From an uncultured Bacteroidales bacterium (GTDB lineage Bacteria; Bacteroidota; Bacteroidia; Bacteroidales; Lentimicrobiaceae): a stretch of DNA of 7,116 nucleotides. The notes beneath the pieces are model-generated. The model was not told the origin of the DNA. It made no database searches and saw only the letters and a list, made by a program, of their open reading frames with translations. The position numbers and the translations under genes are program-made. Where the stretch lies: positions 1 to 7,116 of the forward strand of contig CALMDN010000183.1 of NCBI GenBank assembly GCA_937864935.1, read 5' to 3'. Below are positions 1 to 7,113 of this stretch, one piece after another. The number at the start of each line of letters is the position of its first letter. Position 1 is the stretch's first letter.

Positions 1-1011
1 TGCTTGTTCATTTTCCAGGGCTTTCATCTGCGGGAAAACCTGCTGGGACTGGAAGTCAAGGTCCATCACCACATTTTTGGTCCTGAAGTCCTGCAGCACC
101 GTTTCAGCGGTCCGCAGCGAGTCGGTGATGCCGAGTAGCTGTTCGTCAATAAAATTGATGGTATTCGTCGCAATCTGATTCTTTTTCTCCAATCCCCGGG
201 CCATATAAACACTGGTAAGGGTATTCAGAAAGTCGGTTGCTTTGTGCACATTGGTGCTGCGCAAAGAAATTTCAACAATGGAGGCTTCGCGGTTGATGGG
301 TTCAATCTCAAAACCCATGTATTGTTTGGCCTGATCCTCGTATTTGTTGAAAGTAAAGAACATGTTCTGGTTGATGTGTTCCCTGGGGTTGAAATTGGTG
401 TTGAGGAGGATCTTAAAATTGTAGTATTTTCCTTTTATCTGTTCTCCGAACCTGAATTTGCCCTTTACATCAAATTTCTTGTTGATTTTTTCTATCTGTT
501 TGCCTTTGGCATAATTGTACAGATAAACCGATTCTCCTTCAGTTGACAGGCTGAACTCATTGTTCGGTAAAATGATCAGGTTGAACCTCAATCCGGCAGG
601 CTGGGGGTTGGCTGTATCGAATTCTACCGTAAAGGGGCTGTCTTTATAAAGTTCTCTTGTCAGAAAGTTCTCTTCCTGATAATAGGAAACTTCAAAATTG
701 AGGGTTTGCACGGCCCGGCTTACCAGGGCCCTGGATTTCAGAACGCCGATTTCATTTTCCAGTACCTGGGCATTCTTAACATTGCCCAATCCCAACAAGG
801 CCTGAGGATCAAAGCCTGATTTGTCGTCTTTGATCAGCACAGTTGTCCCTACTTTATAAATCGGCTGGGTGTATTTATTGAACAGAAAAGCAATAGCCAG
901 GGCAATAAATACAGTAATGATGAAGAAATACCAGTAATGGTAAAACTTAAAGAACAGTTGTTTGAAATCAACTGTTTCCTCCTGGGGCATTTGGTTGGTG
1001 TAATTCTCCAC
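1..1011 (-). CDS. Wzz/Wzc-like polysaccharide chain-length determinant, N-terminal part (C-terminus beyond left edge)
   Basis: This reading frame stays open to the left edge, giving 337 residues of a longer protein. It would be an inner-membrane protein that controls chain length and export of a capsule or exopolysaccharide, working with the Wza-like protein encoded just upstream. Visible: a short cytosolic N-terminus, a hydrophobic helix at about residues 27-44 preceded by aromatic residues (YHYWYFF), a periplasmic Wzz-type region, then the conserved block FLNTLTSVYM...NFIDEQL (about 261-292), typical of the GNVR region of Bacteroidota Wzc proteins, leading into a predicted coiled coil (about 281-337). 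In this family a second membrane helix and often a cytoplasmic tyrosine autokinase domain follow; these lie outside the window, so kinase activity is inferred only. The start is taken as GTG at 1011, 8 nt after the wza-like stop; ATG at 990 in the same frame is an equally possible start. No Shine-Dalgarno sequence helps decide. Confidence 0.85.
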   Translation of the reverse strand, partial: MENYTNQMPQEETVDFKQLFFKFYHYWYFFIITVFIALAIAFLFNKYTQPIYKVGTTVLIKDDKSGFDPQALLGLGNVKNAQVLENEIGVLKSRALVSRAVQTLNFEVSYYQEENFLTRELYKDSPFTVEFDTANPQPAGLRFNLIILPNNEFSLSTEGESVYLYNYAKGKQIEKINKKFDVKGKFRFGEQIKGKYYNFKILLNTNFNPREHINQNMFFTFNKYEDQAKQYMGFEIEPINREASIVEISLRSTNVHKATDFLNTLTSVYMARGLEKKNQIATNTINFIDEQLLGITDSLRTAETVLQDFRTKNVVMDLDFQSQQVFPQMKALENEQA

Positions 1012-1019
1012 GGTATGTT

Positions 1020-1808
1020 CTATTTAATGTAATTCAGAATAAGAAGGGTGGTGGTAATGGTTGAAAATATTACGCTGTAGGGGAATGCGGTGAATGCGTA
1101 ATTTTTGCTCTTGAGCGGCTCAACATACACAATGTCTTCAGGCTGAAGATAATAAGCCGGTGATTGCAAAATGTCGGCTTTAAGCAGGTTCACATGGTAA
1201 ACGGTTGATCCGGAAGCTGTCTTACGGATAATGGTCACTTTACTTCTTTTCGCGTAGGGACTCAGATCTCCGGCCATACTGATGGCCTGCAACAGGTTGA
1301 TGTTCTCCTGGTAAACAAAATATGTTCCGGGCCGGACAACTTCACCGAGCAGGCTGACCTTGAAGTTAACCAGTTTTACCGTTACGGTTGCCATCTGAAA
1401 ATAGTCATTCACGGCACTCTGAAACTTGTTTTTTACCTCACTCACGGTGAGTCCGGTTACCATGATTTTCCCGACGACCGGAAAATTGATGTACCCTGAA
1501 TCGGAAACCATGTAACTGTTGAGGTAAACACTCATTTCAGTGTTGGCAGTATAGGAGGTGCGCTGGTTCGATTCAAACGGGTTCAGGTTCTTGGAATCGA
1601 GGTTGGTTACATCAACATACAGGTTGTCACCAGGCTGAACCTTGTAGTCGTTGCTGATCTCATTGGCAAAAGCTATTTTGCCATCTTTCTGATAATCAGC
1701 AACATCCTGAATATACTTCACCCTTTTGAGTGAAACACACGAGCTGGCCAGCAGAATTACCAGAAACAGTAAAACAACCTGGTTTAATTTGTTCAGATTT
1801 AATTTCAT
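1020..1808 (-). CDS. Wza-like polysaccharide export outer-membrane lipoprotein
   Basis: 262 residues, a usual size for Bacteroidota polysaccharide export proteins and shorter than E. coli Wza. The N-terminus is a lipoprotein signal: hydrophobic stretch at about 11-21, then LASSC with the lipidated Cys at residue 24. The Poly_export domain starts with YKVQPGD (55-61) and includes the strand GYINFPVVGKI (105-115). An SLBB-type domain follows, marked by LLGEVVRPGTY (153-163). The last 25 residues are hydrophobic and may cross or line the outer membrane, as the C-terminal helix does in Wza. Its role is to form the outer-membrane channel through which polysaccharide leaves the cell. The Wzz/Wzc-like gene follows after 8 nt, so the two are almost certainly co-transcribed and interact across the periplasm. 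The ATG at 1808 is directly followed by the signal peptide, which supports this start. I cannot tell which polysaccharide is exported. Confidence 0.92.
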   Translation of the reverse strand: MKLNLNKLNQVVLLFLVILLASSCVSLKRVKYIQDVADYQKDGKIAFANEISNDYKVQPGDNLYVDVTNLDSKNLNPFESNQRTSYTANTEMSVYLNSYMVSDSGYINFPVVGKIMVTGLTVSEVKNKFQSAVNDYFQMATVTVKLVNFKVSLLGEVVRPGTYFVYQENINLLQAISMAGDLSPYAKRSKVTIIRKTASGSTVYHVNLLKADILQSPAYYLQPEDIVYVEPLKSKNYAFTAFPYSVIFSTITTTLLILNYIK

Positions 1809-1936
1809 GTTGAAAAAGCTTAGAAGACTTAAAATATAATGAATTAAACTTAAAAAAGTAACCTCAATCCGATGGTAAACAGATACAATACAATTTCAGA
1901 CCTGATGTTAACTGCAATGGTTTTAATGTTTGTGTG

Positions 1937-1944
1937 CAAAGTTA
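1937..1944 (-). promoter_or_regulatory. Candidate -7 box of the export operon promoter
   Basis: On the minus strand these bases read TAACTTTG, an exact match to the Bacteroidota primary-sigma -7 consensus TAnnTTTG. It lies in the gap between miaB and the wza-like gene, facing the latter. No good TTTG-type -33 box is seen 19-21 nt upstream, which lowers confidence. Transcription would begin near 1930 and leave a leader of about 120 nt before the ATG at 1808. Confidence 0.5.
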
Positions 1945-1977
1945 GACAAAAAATCGGAATCCATATTGTTCGTTTCC

Positions 1978-2001
1978 TTATTCAGATATTGTGCTGAATA
2001 A
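1978..2001. repeat. Inverted repeat, 8-bp arms, in the miaB/wza intergenic region
   Basis: TTATTCAG (1978-1985) and CTGAATAA (1994-2001) are perfect inverted copies separated by 8 nt. The element lies about 50 nt behind the miaB stop and upstream of the candidate export-operon promoter. The arms are AT-rich and no T-run follows directly on the minus strand, so it is not a textbook intrinsic terminator for miaB. A weak terminator, an mRNA-end stabilising hairpin or an operator are all possible. A second short perfect palindrome, TCAATATTGA, is at 2024-2033. Confidence 0.4.
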
Positions 2002-2049
2002 TTCCGGAGGAGTTTTTAATGCCTCAATATTGAAGCAGGAAACCGGTGT

Positions 2050-3402
2050 TCAATCGGTTACCTCACCCTTCAGCGTTGCCGGGGTACAGGATGTGATTTT
2101 CACATTCACATAATCACCCGGACTGTAGCTGTCTTTCCTGAAAACAACCACTTTATTCTGACTGTTTCTGCCCGAGAGTTCACTGCTTGATTTTTTTGAA
2201 ACATTTTCCACCAGTACACTGAAGGTTTTCCCGATGTCCGATAAATTGCTTTTGTATGAAAGCTCCTGCTGCAGGTCGATTATTTCTTTCAGGCGCCTGC
2301 TTTTGATCTCCTCCGGAACATCATCGGCATATTTTTTGGCAGCAGTGGTACCTTCCCTTTCAGAATACTTGAACATGAAGGCGTATTCATACGCGACCTG
2401 ATTCATCAGGCTGAGGGTTTCGTTGTGTTCCTCTTCTGTTTCACCGCAGAATCCGGTTATGATATCGGTTGAAATGGTACAGTCAGGGATAAACTTTCTG
2501 ATCGCAGCAATCCGCCCCAGATACCACTCCCGGTTGTACTTGCGGTTCATGCGTTTGAGCACTGTGTCGCTCCCCGACTGAACCGGAAGGTGGATTGACC
2601 GGCAGATGTTGGGATATGCCGCCATTGTCTCGAGCAATTCATCTGACAGATCTTTGGGATGGGAGGTGGCAAACCTCACCCTTAACAACGGGCTTATGGC
2701 TGCCACCCTGGCCATCAGTCGGGCGAACCCTGTTCCGTCGCTGCTGTTGTATGAATTTACATTCTGCCCCAGCAGGGTAACTTCACGGTAACCACTTTCA
2801 AACAATTCAGTGGCTTCCTTCACAATGGTCTCCGGATCGCGGCTGCGCTCCTTGCCACGGGTAAAGGGAACAACACAATAAGAGCAGAAATTTTCGCATC
2901 CCCGCATGATGGAGATAAAAGCTGAAATTCCGTTGCTGTCGAGTCTTACAGGATTGATGTCAGCATAGGTCTCATCAGCCGACAGAATTACATTGATGGC
3001 CTTTTGCCCTGATTCCGCGACCGACAGCAGCCGGGGAAGGTCGCGGTAAGCATCCGGGCCTACAATCAGGTCTACCATTTTTTCTTCCTCTATCAGCTGC
3101 GATTTTAAACGTTCTGCCATGCAGCCCAGCACCCCGATAATCAGCCCCGGTTTGTTTTTTTTGTAGCGTTTGAATTCCTGCAGGCGGGCCCTGACTCTTT
3201 TTTCGGCATGATCGCGGATGGAGCAGGTATTGACAAAAATAAGATCAGCCTCGGCAATATTACCGGTTGTTTCAATGTTATTTTCTGTCATTATCGAGCC
3301 AACAATCTGACTGTCAGCAAAATTCATCTGGCAACCGTAAGTTTCTATGTAGAGTTTGCGTTTTGTTTCCAAATCCGGTACAATTGATTCAACATCCTTC
3401 AT
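2050..3402 (-). CDS. miaB: tRNA-2-methylthio-N6-isopentenyladenosine-37 synthase (MiaB)
   Basis: A radical-SAM methylthiotransferase that adds the 2-methylthio group to i6A37 of tRNAs reading UNN codons. With ATG at 3402 the protein has 450 residues, a normal family length. The N-terminal UPF0004 domain carries the three ligands of the auxiliary Fe-S cluster: Cys24 (TYGCQMN), Cys60 (FVNTCSIR) and Cys94 (VLGCMAE). The radical-SAM cluster motif is [10 protein letters not shown], with Cys169, Cys173 and Cys176. A C-terminal TRAM domain for tRNA binding covers roughly 385-450. The TYGCQMN and [11 protein letters not shown] signatures point to MiaB rather than RimO or MtaB. The frame is open back to an ATG at 3486, but that would add 28 poorly family-like residues and would place the start upstream of the candidate promoter box at 3442-3449. 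ATG 3402 or ATG 3408 is therefore preferred. The gene appears monocistronic and is divergent from topA. Confidence 0.96.
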   Translation of the reverse strand: MKDVESIVPDLETKRKLYIETYGCQMNFADSQIVGSIMTENNIETTGNIAEADLIFVNTCSIRDHAEKRVRARLQEFKRYKKNKPGLIIGVLGCMAERLKSQLIEEEKMVDLIVGPDAYRDLPRLLSVAESGQKAINVILSADETYADINPVRLDSNGISAFISIMRGCENFCSYCVVPFTRGKERSRDPETIVKEATELFESGYREVTLLGQNVNSYNSSDGTGFARLMARVAAISPLLRVRFATSHPKDLSDELLETMAAYPNICRSIHLPVQSGSDTVLKRMNRKYNREWYLGRIAAIRKFIPDCTISTDIITGFCGETEEEHNETLSLMNQVAYEYAFMFKYSEREGTTAAKKYADDVPEEIKSRRLKEIIDLQQELSYKSNLSDIGKTFSVLVENVSKKSSSELSGRNSQNKVVVFRKDSYSPGDYVNVKITSCTPATLKGEVTD

Positions 3403-3441
3403 TAACATTCCGGAACAAACTTTGTTTCCGGTCAGAAGCTG

Positions 3442-3449
3442 CAAAGGTA
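3442..3449 (-). promoter_or_regulatory. Candidate -7 box of the miaB promoter
   Basis: The minus strand reads TACCTTTG followed by C, an exact TAnnTTTG match. The predicted transcript start is near 3436, giving a leader of about 30 nt to ATG 3402/3408. No convincing -33 box is visible at the expected spacing. If real, it excludes the more upstream in-frame ATG at 3486 as the translation start. Confidence 0.55.
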
Positions 3450-3528
3450 GCAATAATTGAAATGCCTCATTATTAAATTGTTGCAAATAAAATTACAGCA
3501 ACTAAATATGTGATGTGTTTTTATTGCG

Positions 3529-3536
3529 TTACTTTG
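3529..3536 (+). promoter_or_regulatory. Possible -7 box of the topA promoter
   Basis: TTACTTTG differs from the Bacteroidota consensus TAnnTTTG at one fixed position. It lies 46 nt before the topA ATG and would start transcription near 3542, leaving a leader of about 40 nt. The -33 region (TATG/TGTG around 3507-3512) is weak. The 180-bp gap between miaB and topA (3403-3582) must hold both divergent promoters. Confidence 0.35.
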
Positions 3537-3582
3537 TGGCCGTTTTTAGGAAAGAATTGCTTGAAAATCATTTGAATTCAGT

Positions 3583-5940
3583 ATGATAAAAAATCTGGTA
3601 ATCGTTGAATCACCTGCCAAAGCGAAAACAATAGAAGGCTTCCTGGGGAAAGATTTTATTGTAAAATCGAGTTTCGGCCATGTTCGTGATCTGGCCAAAA
3701 AGCAACTTGGAGTAGATATTGAAAATGATTTTGAGCCCAATTATGAAATTCCGGCCGATAAATCGAAGCTCATCAAAGAGTTGAAGAAACTGGCCTCAGA
3801 AGCAGAGATCGTCTGGCTGGCGTCTGATGAGGACCGCGAAGGGGAAGCCATCTCGTGGCATCTGGCCGAAGCTTTGTCTCTTGATGAAAAGAAAACACGC
3901 AGGATTGTCTTTCATGAAATCACCAAAAGTGCCATTACCGAGGCCATTGAACATCCCCGGGGGATCGACCGTAATCTGGTTGATGCACAACAGGCACGTC
4001 GGGTACTCGACCGGCTTGTTGGTTTCGAGATTTCACCGGTTTTGTGGCGCAAGGTTAAACCCGCCCTTTCAGCCGGCCGGGTGCAATCGGTGGCTGTTCG
4101 CCTCATTGTTGAGCGGGAGGAGGAAATCAAGGCATTCAAATCGACCTACAATTACAGAGTCACCGCAGTATTTACCGTTCCTGATGAAACGGGTTCGCCA
4201 AAAATTGCCGCCGAACTGAATAAGCGGTTCGCCGAAAAAGCAGAAGCAGTTGCTTTCCTTCAGAAGTGTGTTGATGCCGCATTTCATGTAAGCGATATCG
4301 AGACCAAACCTGCCCGCAAATCTCCGGCGCCGCCTTTCACCACCTCAACCCTGCAGCAGGAAGCCAGCCGGAAGCTTGGTTTCCCCGTTGCCAAGACCAT
4401 GATTGTGGCCCAGCAGCTGTACGAAGAAGGTAAGATTACCTATATGCGTACCGACTCGGTGAATCTTTCCAATCTGGCCCTGAACATGGCCAGGGAAGAG
4501 ATTACCAGACTCTACGGCGAGAAGTATGTTAAAACCCGGCAGTACGCAACAAAAACCAAGGGTGCCCAGGAGGCTCATGAAGCCATCAGGCCTACCTATA
4601 TGAATGTGCAGGAGATCAGGGGCGATGACTCACAGCGCAGGTTGTACGACCTGATCTGGAAACGCACCATCGCTTCCCAGATGAGCGACGCTGAACTCGA
4701 ACGCACCACTGTTACCATCCTGGTGACACCTGCCACTCCGAAACCGCAACAATCCCTTTCCGAAAAGTTTATCGCCAGGGGCGAAGTAATACGGTTCGAC
4801 GGGTTTCTGAAGGTATATATGGAGTCATCGGATGAGGAACCCTCCGACAGCGAGGATGCTGTACTGCCTCCGGTTAAGGGCGGGCAACAGCTCGACCTTG
4901 CGGTGATGCAGGCAACCCAGAAGTTTTCGCAGCAACCGCCGCGATATACGGAAGCCAGCCTGGTGAAGAAACTCGAAGAACTGGGTATCGGCCGACCTTC
5001 TACCTATGCCCCTACCATTTCAACCATTCAGAAAAGGGAGTATGTAGTAAAGGAAGACCGACCCGGTGTAAAAAGAGTGTATGATTTTGTAGAGCTGAAA
5101 AACGGCAGAATCAGGGAAGAGGTCAAATCGGAGAATACCGGTTTCGAAAAATCGAAACTCTTTCCCACCGACATTGGCTCGCTGGTGAATACCTTTCTGG
5201 TACAGAATTTTGAGAATATCCTTGATTACAACTTTACCGCCAATGTGGAGAAGGAGTTTGACGAAATTGCCCAGGGTCAGAAGGTGTGGAATCAGATGAT
5301 CAGGGAGTTTTATCATCCTTTTGCAAAGCAGGTGCGCGAAACCCTGGAGAATTCAGAAAGGGTTAAAGGTGAGCGGCTGCTGGGAACAGATCCCGGAAGC
5401 GGAAAGAATGTATATGTAAAAATAGGACGTTTCGGGCCCATGGTGCAGATCGGTGAGGCAGAGGACGAGGAAAAACCACGTTTCGCAAGCCTGAAGAAGG
5501 GACAATCCATGGATAGTCTGGTGCTCGAAGATGCCCTCAGGCTGTTTGATTTTCCACGTTCCATCGGAAGCTATGAAGAGGCCGAGCTTACCGTGGCAAT
5601 CGGACGTTTCGGCCCCTATGTCAAGCACAAATCAGCCTTCTATTCACTGGCGAAAACCGACGACCCGAACACCATTGATGCTGAAAGGGCCATTGATCTG
5701 ATCGAGGAAAAACGGAAAAAGGAAACGGAAAGGGTCATCAGGCTTTTTGATGAAGATCCCCAGGTTCAGGTGCTTAACGGAAGGTACGGCCCATACATAG
5801 CCATCGGGAAATCCAACTACCGTATCCCCAAAGGCACTGATCCGGCTTCACTTTCACTGGAAAAATGCCGTGAAATAGCCGCCCTGGCTGATGCCCAGCC
5901 CAAAACGGTGAAAAAGGGCAGATTCACAAAAAAGAAATAA
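3583..5940 (+). CDS. topA: DNA topoisomerase I (type IA), TopA
   Basis: 785 residues. It relaxes negative supercoils by cutting and rejoining one DNA strand through a 5'-phosphotyrosyl link. The Toprim domain (about 3-115) carries the catalytic Glu9 in VESPAKA and the metal-binding DEDREGE (82-88: Asp82, Asp84, Glu86). The type IA core follows, with SAGRVQS (163-169), the active site ITYMRTDS with nucleophile Tyr287 and Arg289, and GIGRPSTYAPTI (468-479). The C-terminal part has no Cys4 zinc fingers like those of E. coli TopA; the whole protein has only two Cys. Instead it has three Toprim_C-type repeats marked GRFGP (615), GRFGP (674) and GRYGP (733), and a Lys-rich tail ending in FTKKK, probably for DNA binding. 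This architecture is usual for the phylum and slightly shorter than the E. coli 865 residues. The ATG at 3583 leads straight into MIKNLVIVESPAKA, the conserved family start. An intrinsic terminator follows. Confidence 0.98.
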   Translation: MIKNLVIVESPAKAKTIEGFLGKDFIVKSSFGHVRDLAKKQLGVDIENDFEPNYEIPADKSKLIKELKKLASEAEIVWLASDEDREGEAISWHLAEALSLDEKKTRRIVFHEITKSAITEAIEHPRGIDRNLVDAQQARRVLDRLVGFEISPVLWRKVKPALSAGRVQSVAVRLIVEREEEIKAFKSTYNYRVTAVFTVPDETGSPKIAAELNKRFAEKAEAVAFLQKCVDAAFHVSDIETKPARKSPAPPFTTSTLQQEASRKLGFPVAKTMIVAQQLYEEGKITYMRTDSVNLSNLALNMAREEITRLYGEKYVKTRQYATKTKGAQEAHEAIRPTYMNVQEIRGDDSQRRLYDLIWKRTIASQMSDAELERTTVTILVTPATPKPQQSLSEKFIARGEVIRFDGFLKVYMESSDEEPSDSEDAVLPPVKGGQQLDLAVMQATQKFSQQPPRYTEASLVKKLEELGIGRPSTYAPTISTIQKREYVVKEDRPGVKRVYDFVELKNGRIREEVKSENTGFEKSKLFPTDIGSLVNTFLVQNFENILDYNFTANVEKEFDEIAQGQKVWNQMIREFYHPFAKQVRETLENSERVKGERLLGTDPGSGKNVYVKIGRFGPMVQIGEAEDEEKPRFASLKKGQSMDSLVLEDALRLFDFPRSIGSYEEAELTVAIGRFGPYVKHKSAFYSLAKTDDPNTIDAERAIDLIEEKRKKETERVIRLFDEDPQVQVLNGRYGPYIAIGKSNYRIPKGTDPASLSLEKCREIAALADAQPKTVKKGRFTKKK

Positions 5941-5961
5941 GCTTACGGCTTGTAAAATCAT

Positions 5962-5996
5962 CAGGGATGTTGGCGGATTGCTGCATCCCTGTTTTT
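5962..5996 (+). terminator. Intrinsic terminator behind topA
   Basis: CAGGGATG (5962-5969) and CATCCCTG (5984-5991) form a perfect 8-bp stem with a 14-nt loop, followed at once by TTTTTAT. It begins 22 nt after the topA stop. It suggests that most topA transcripts end here and that the next gene needs its own promoter or read-through. Confidence 0.85.
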
Positions 5997-6012
5997 ATAA
6001 GCGGTAATTTCG

Positions 6013-6020
6013 GATATTTG
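6013..6020 (+). promoter_or_regulatory. Possible -7 box for the arginase-like gene
   Basis: GATATTTG matches TAnnTTTG except for the first base. It lies just behind the topA terminator and 34 nt before the ATG at 6055, with a T-rich stretch (5992-5996) at roughly the -33 distance. The position fits well but the boxes are imperfect. Confidence 0.35.
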
Positions 6021-6054
6021 TCAAAGTAAAAAATCAAGACCACTGCTTTCCCTT

Positions 6055-7113
6055 ATGGACATATCTGTTTACTTTGAACCTGTTGCTGCCCTGGTTTCAG
6101 ATGAATTGCCCGACAGTCCGCACTCCCGCCTCGGACACACGATGTTGATTTATCAGGCCGACACCCCATTCCCTGAGCTTGAAGGAATCCGCATTGCCCT
6201 GATTGGAGTACCCGACGACAGGGGAGTGGTGAACAATGAAGGATGTGCAGCCGGAGCTGATGAAATCAGACGGCACCTGTACAAGCTCTTCCCCGGCGCC
6301 TGGACATCCGGCATTGCCGATCTGGGAAATATCCGCAAAGGACATGCGGTGGAAGATACCTATTTTGCCCTGTCGGCCACACTGGAATGGCTCATCTCCA
6401 ACAAGGTATTTCCGGTGGTTCTCGGCGGGGGGCAGAACCTCACCTATGCCATGTATAAGGCGTATGCCAATATGAAGCAGATCATCAACATGGCTGTGAT
6501 TGATCCTGTCTTTGATCTGGGTGAAACTTCCGACGAGCTCAACTCAAACACTTACCTGAGCCACATCATCGTTGAACGGCCCAATTACCTGTTCAATTTT
6601 ACCAACCTCGGTTATCAGACCTATTATGTTGATCAGCCGGCCATTGACCTGATGAAAAAGCTGCTCTTCGACACTTACAGGCTGGGCGTGCTGCACGGAA
6701 ACCTCAGCGATGCCGAGGCCCTGCTGCGCAATGCCGATGTGCTTTCGTTTGATACCGGAGCCATCAGGGCAGCCGATGCACCCGGCAATGCCAATGCCGG
6801 CCCCAATGGTTTTTCGGGAGATGAAGCCTGCCAGCTGGTGCGCTATGCTGCCATGAGCGACAAATTGTCCTCCATTGGATTTTTCGAATACAATCCGGCA
6901 CTCGACCGAAGGGGACTGACTGCACAGTTGCTCGCGCAGATGGTGTGGTATGCCTTTGAAGGATACAACAACCGCAAGGACGATTTCCCCGGTGCCGGCA
7001 GCGATATGTTTATAAAATACATCGTCCCCACCAAAGACTTTGCCGATGGGATCGTATTCATCAAGAGCCGGAAAACCGACCGGTGGTGGATGGAAATTGT
7101 GTGCGGGGCCTAG
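6055..7113 (+). CDS. Arginase/formimidoylglutamase-fold (ureohydrolase superfamily) protein with degraded metal site
   Basis: 352 residues, close to the usual 300-350 for ureohydrolases; complete, ending in TAG 3 nt before the window edge. Fold landmarks are in order: IRIALIGVPDDRG near 45-57, GCAAGADEIRRHLYKL near 63-78, FPVVLGGGQN (119-128), AVIDPVFDLGE (147-157), LSFDTGAIRAADAPG (230-244) and GFSGDEACQL in the 250s. Active members bind two Mn ions through GGxH, DAHxD and SFDxDxxDP. Here the first His is Gln127, the second His is Val152, and the second Asp of the third motif is Gly235, while Asp150, Asp154 and Asp233 remain. A normal binuclear centre is therefore unlikely. Databases would probably name it formimidoylglutamase (HutG-like), but no other histidine-degradation gene is seen here. 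I recall similar Q-type proteins in other Bacteroidota, which suggests a conserved non-canonical or non-catalytic role. Function is unknown. The ATG at 6055 starts MDISVYFEPV directly; no signal peptide is present, so it is cytoplasmic. Confidence 0.88.
   Translation: MDISVYFEPVAALVSDELPDSPHSRLGHTMLIYQADTPFPELEGIRIALIGVPDDRGVVNNEGCAAGADEIRRHLYKLFPGAWTSGIADLGNIRKGHAVEDTYFALSATLEWLISNKVFPVVLGGGQNLTYAMYKAYANMKQIINMAVIDPVFDLGETSDELNSNTYLSHIIVERPNYLFNFTNLGYQTYYVDQPAIDLMKKLLFDTYRLGVLHGNLSDAEALLRNADVLSFDTGAIRAADAPGNANAGPNGFSGDEACQLVRYAAMSDKLSSIGFFEYNPALDRRGLTAQLLAQMVWYAFEGYNNRKDDFPGAGSDMFIKYIVPTKDFADGIVFIKSRKTDRWWMEIVCGA

Noticed and set aside
244..546. Plus-strand open frame of 100 codons
   Set aside because: It lies antisense within the Wzz/Wzc-like gene, whose frame gives clear family motifs; the plus-strand translation shows no family features.
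585..596. 12-bp match AACCTCAATCCG shared with the wza leader (about 1860-1871)
   Set aside because: It is a short single match between a coding and a non-coding site with no extension on either side; chance is the simplest explanation.
2006..2033. GGAGGAG followed at 6-nt spacing by ATG and a 4-codon frame ending in TGA
   Set aside because: It looks like a perfect ribosome-binding site, but Shine-Dalgarno sequences are rarely used in this phylum, the peptide would have only four residues, and no downstream gene on that strand could be under leader-peptide control.
2595..2791. Two overlapping plus-strand frames of 61 codons
   Set aside because: Both are antisense to the radical-SAM part of miaB, overlap each other in different frames and have no recognisable motif or promoter.
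6236..6475. Plus-strand alternative frame of 79 codons inside the arginase-like gene
   Set aside because: It is a shadow frame; the main frame carries conserved ureohydrolase motifs throughout this stretch, so no frameshift or overlapping gene needs to be assumed.
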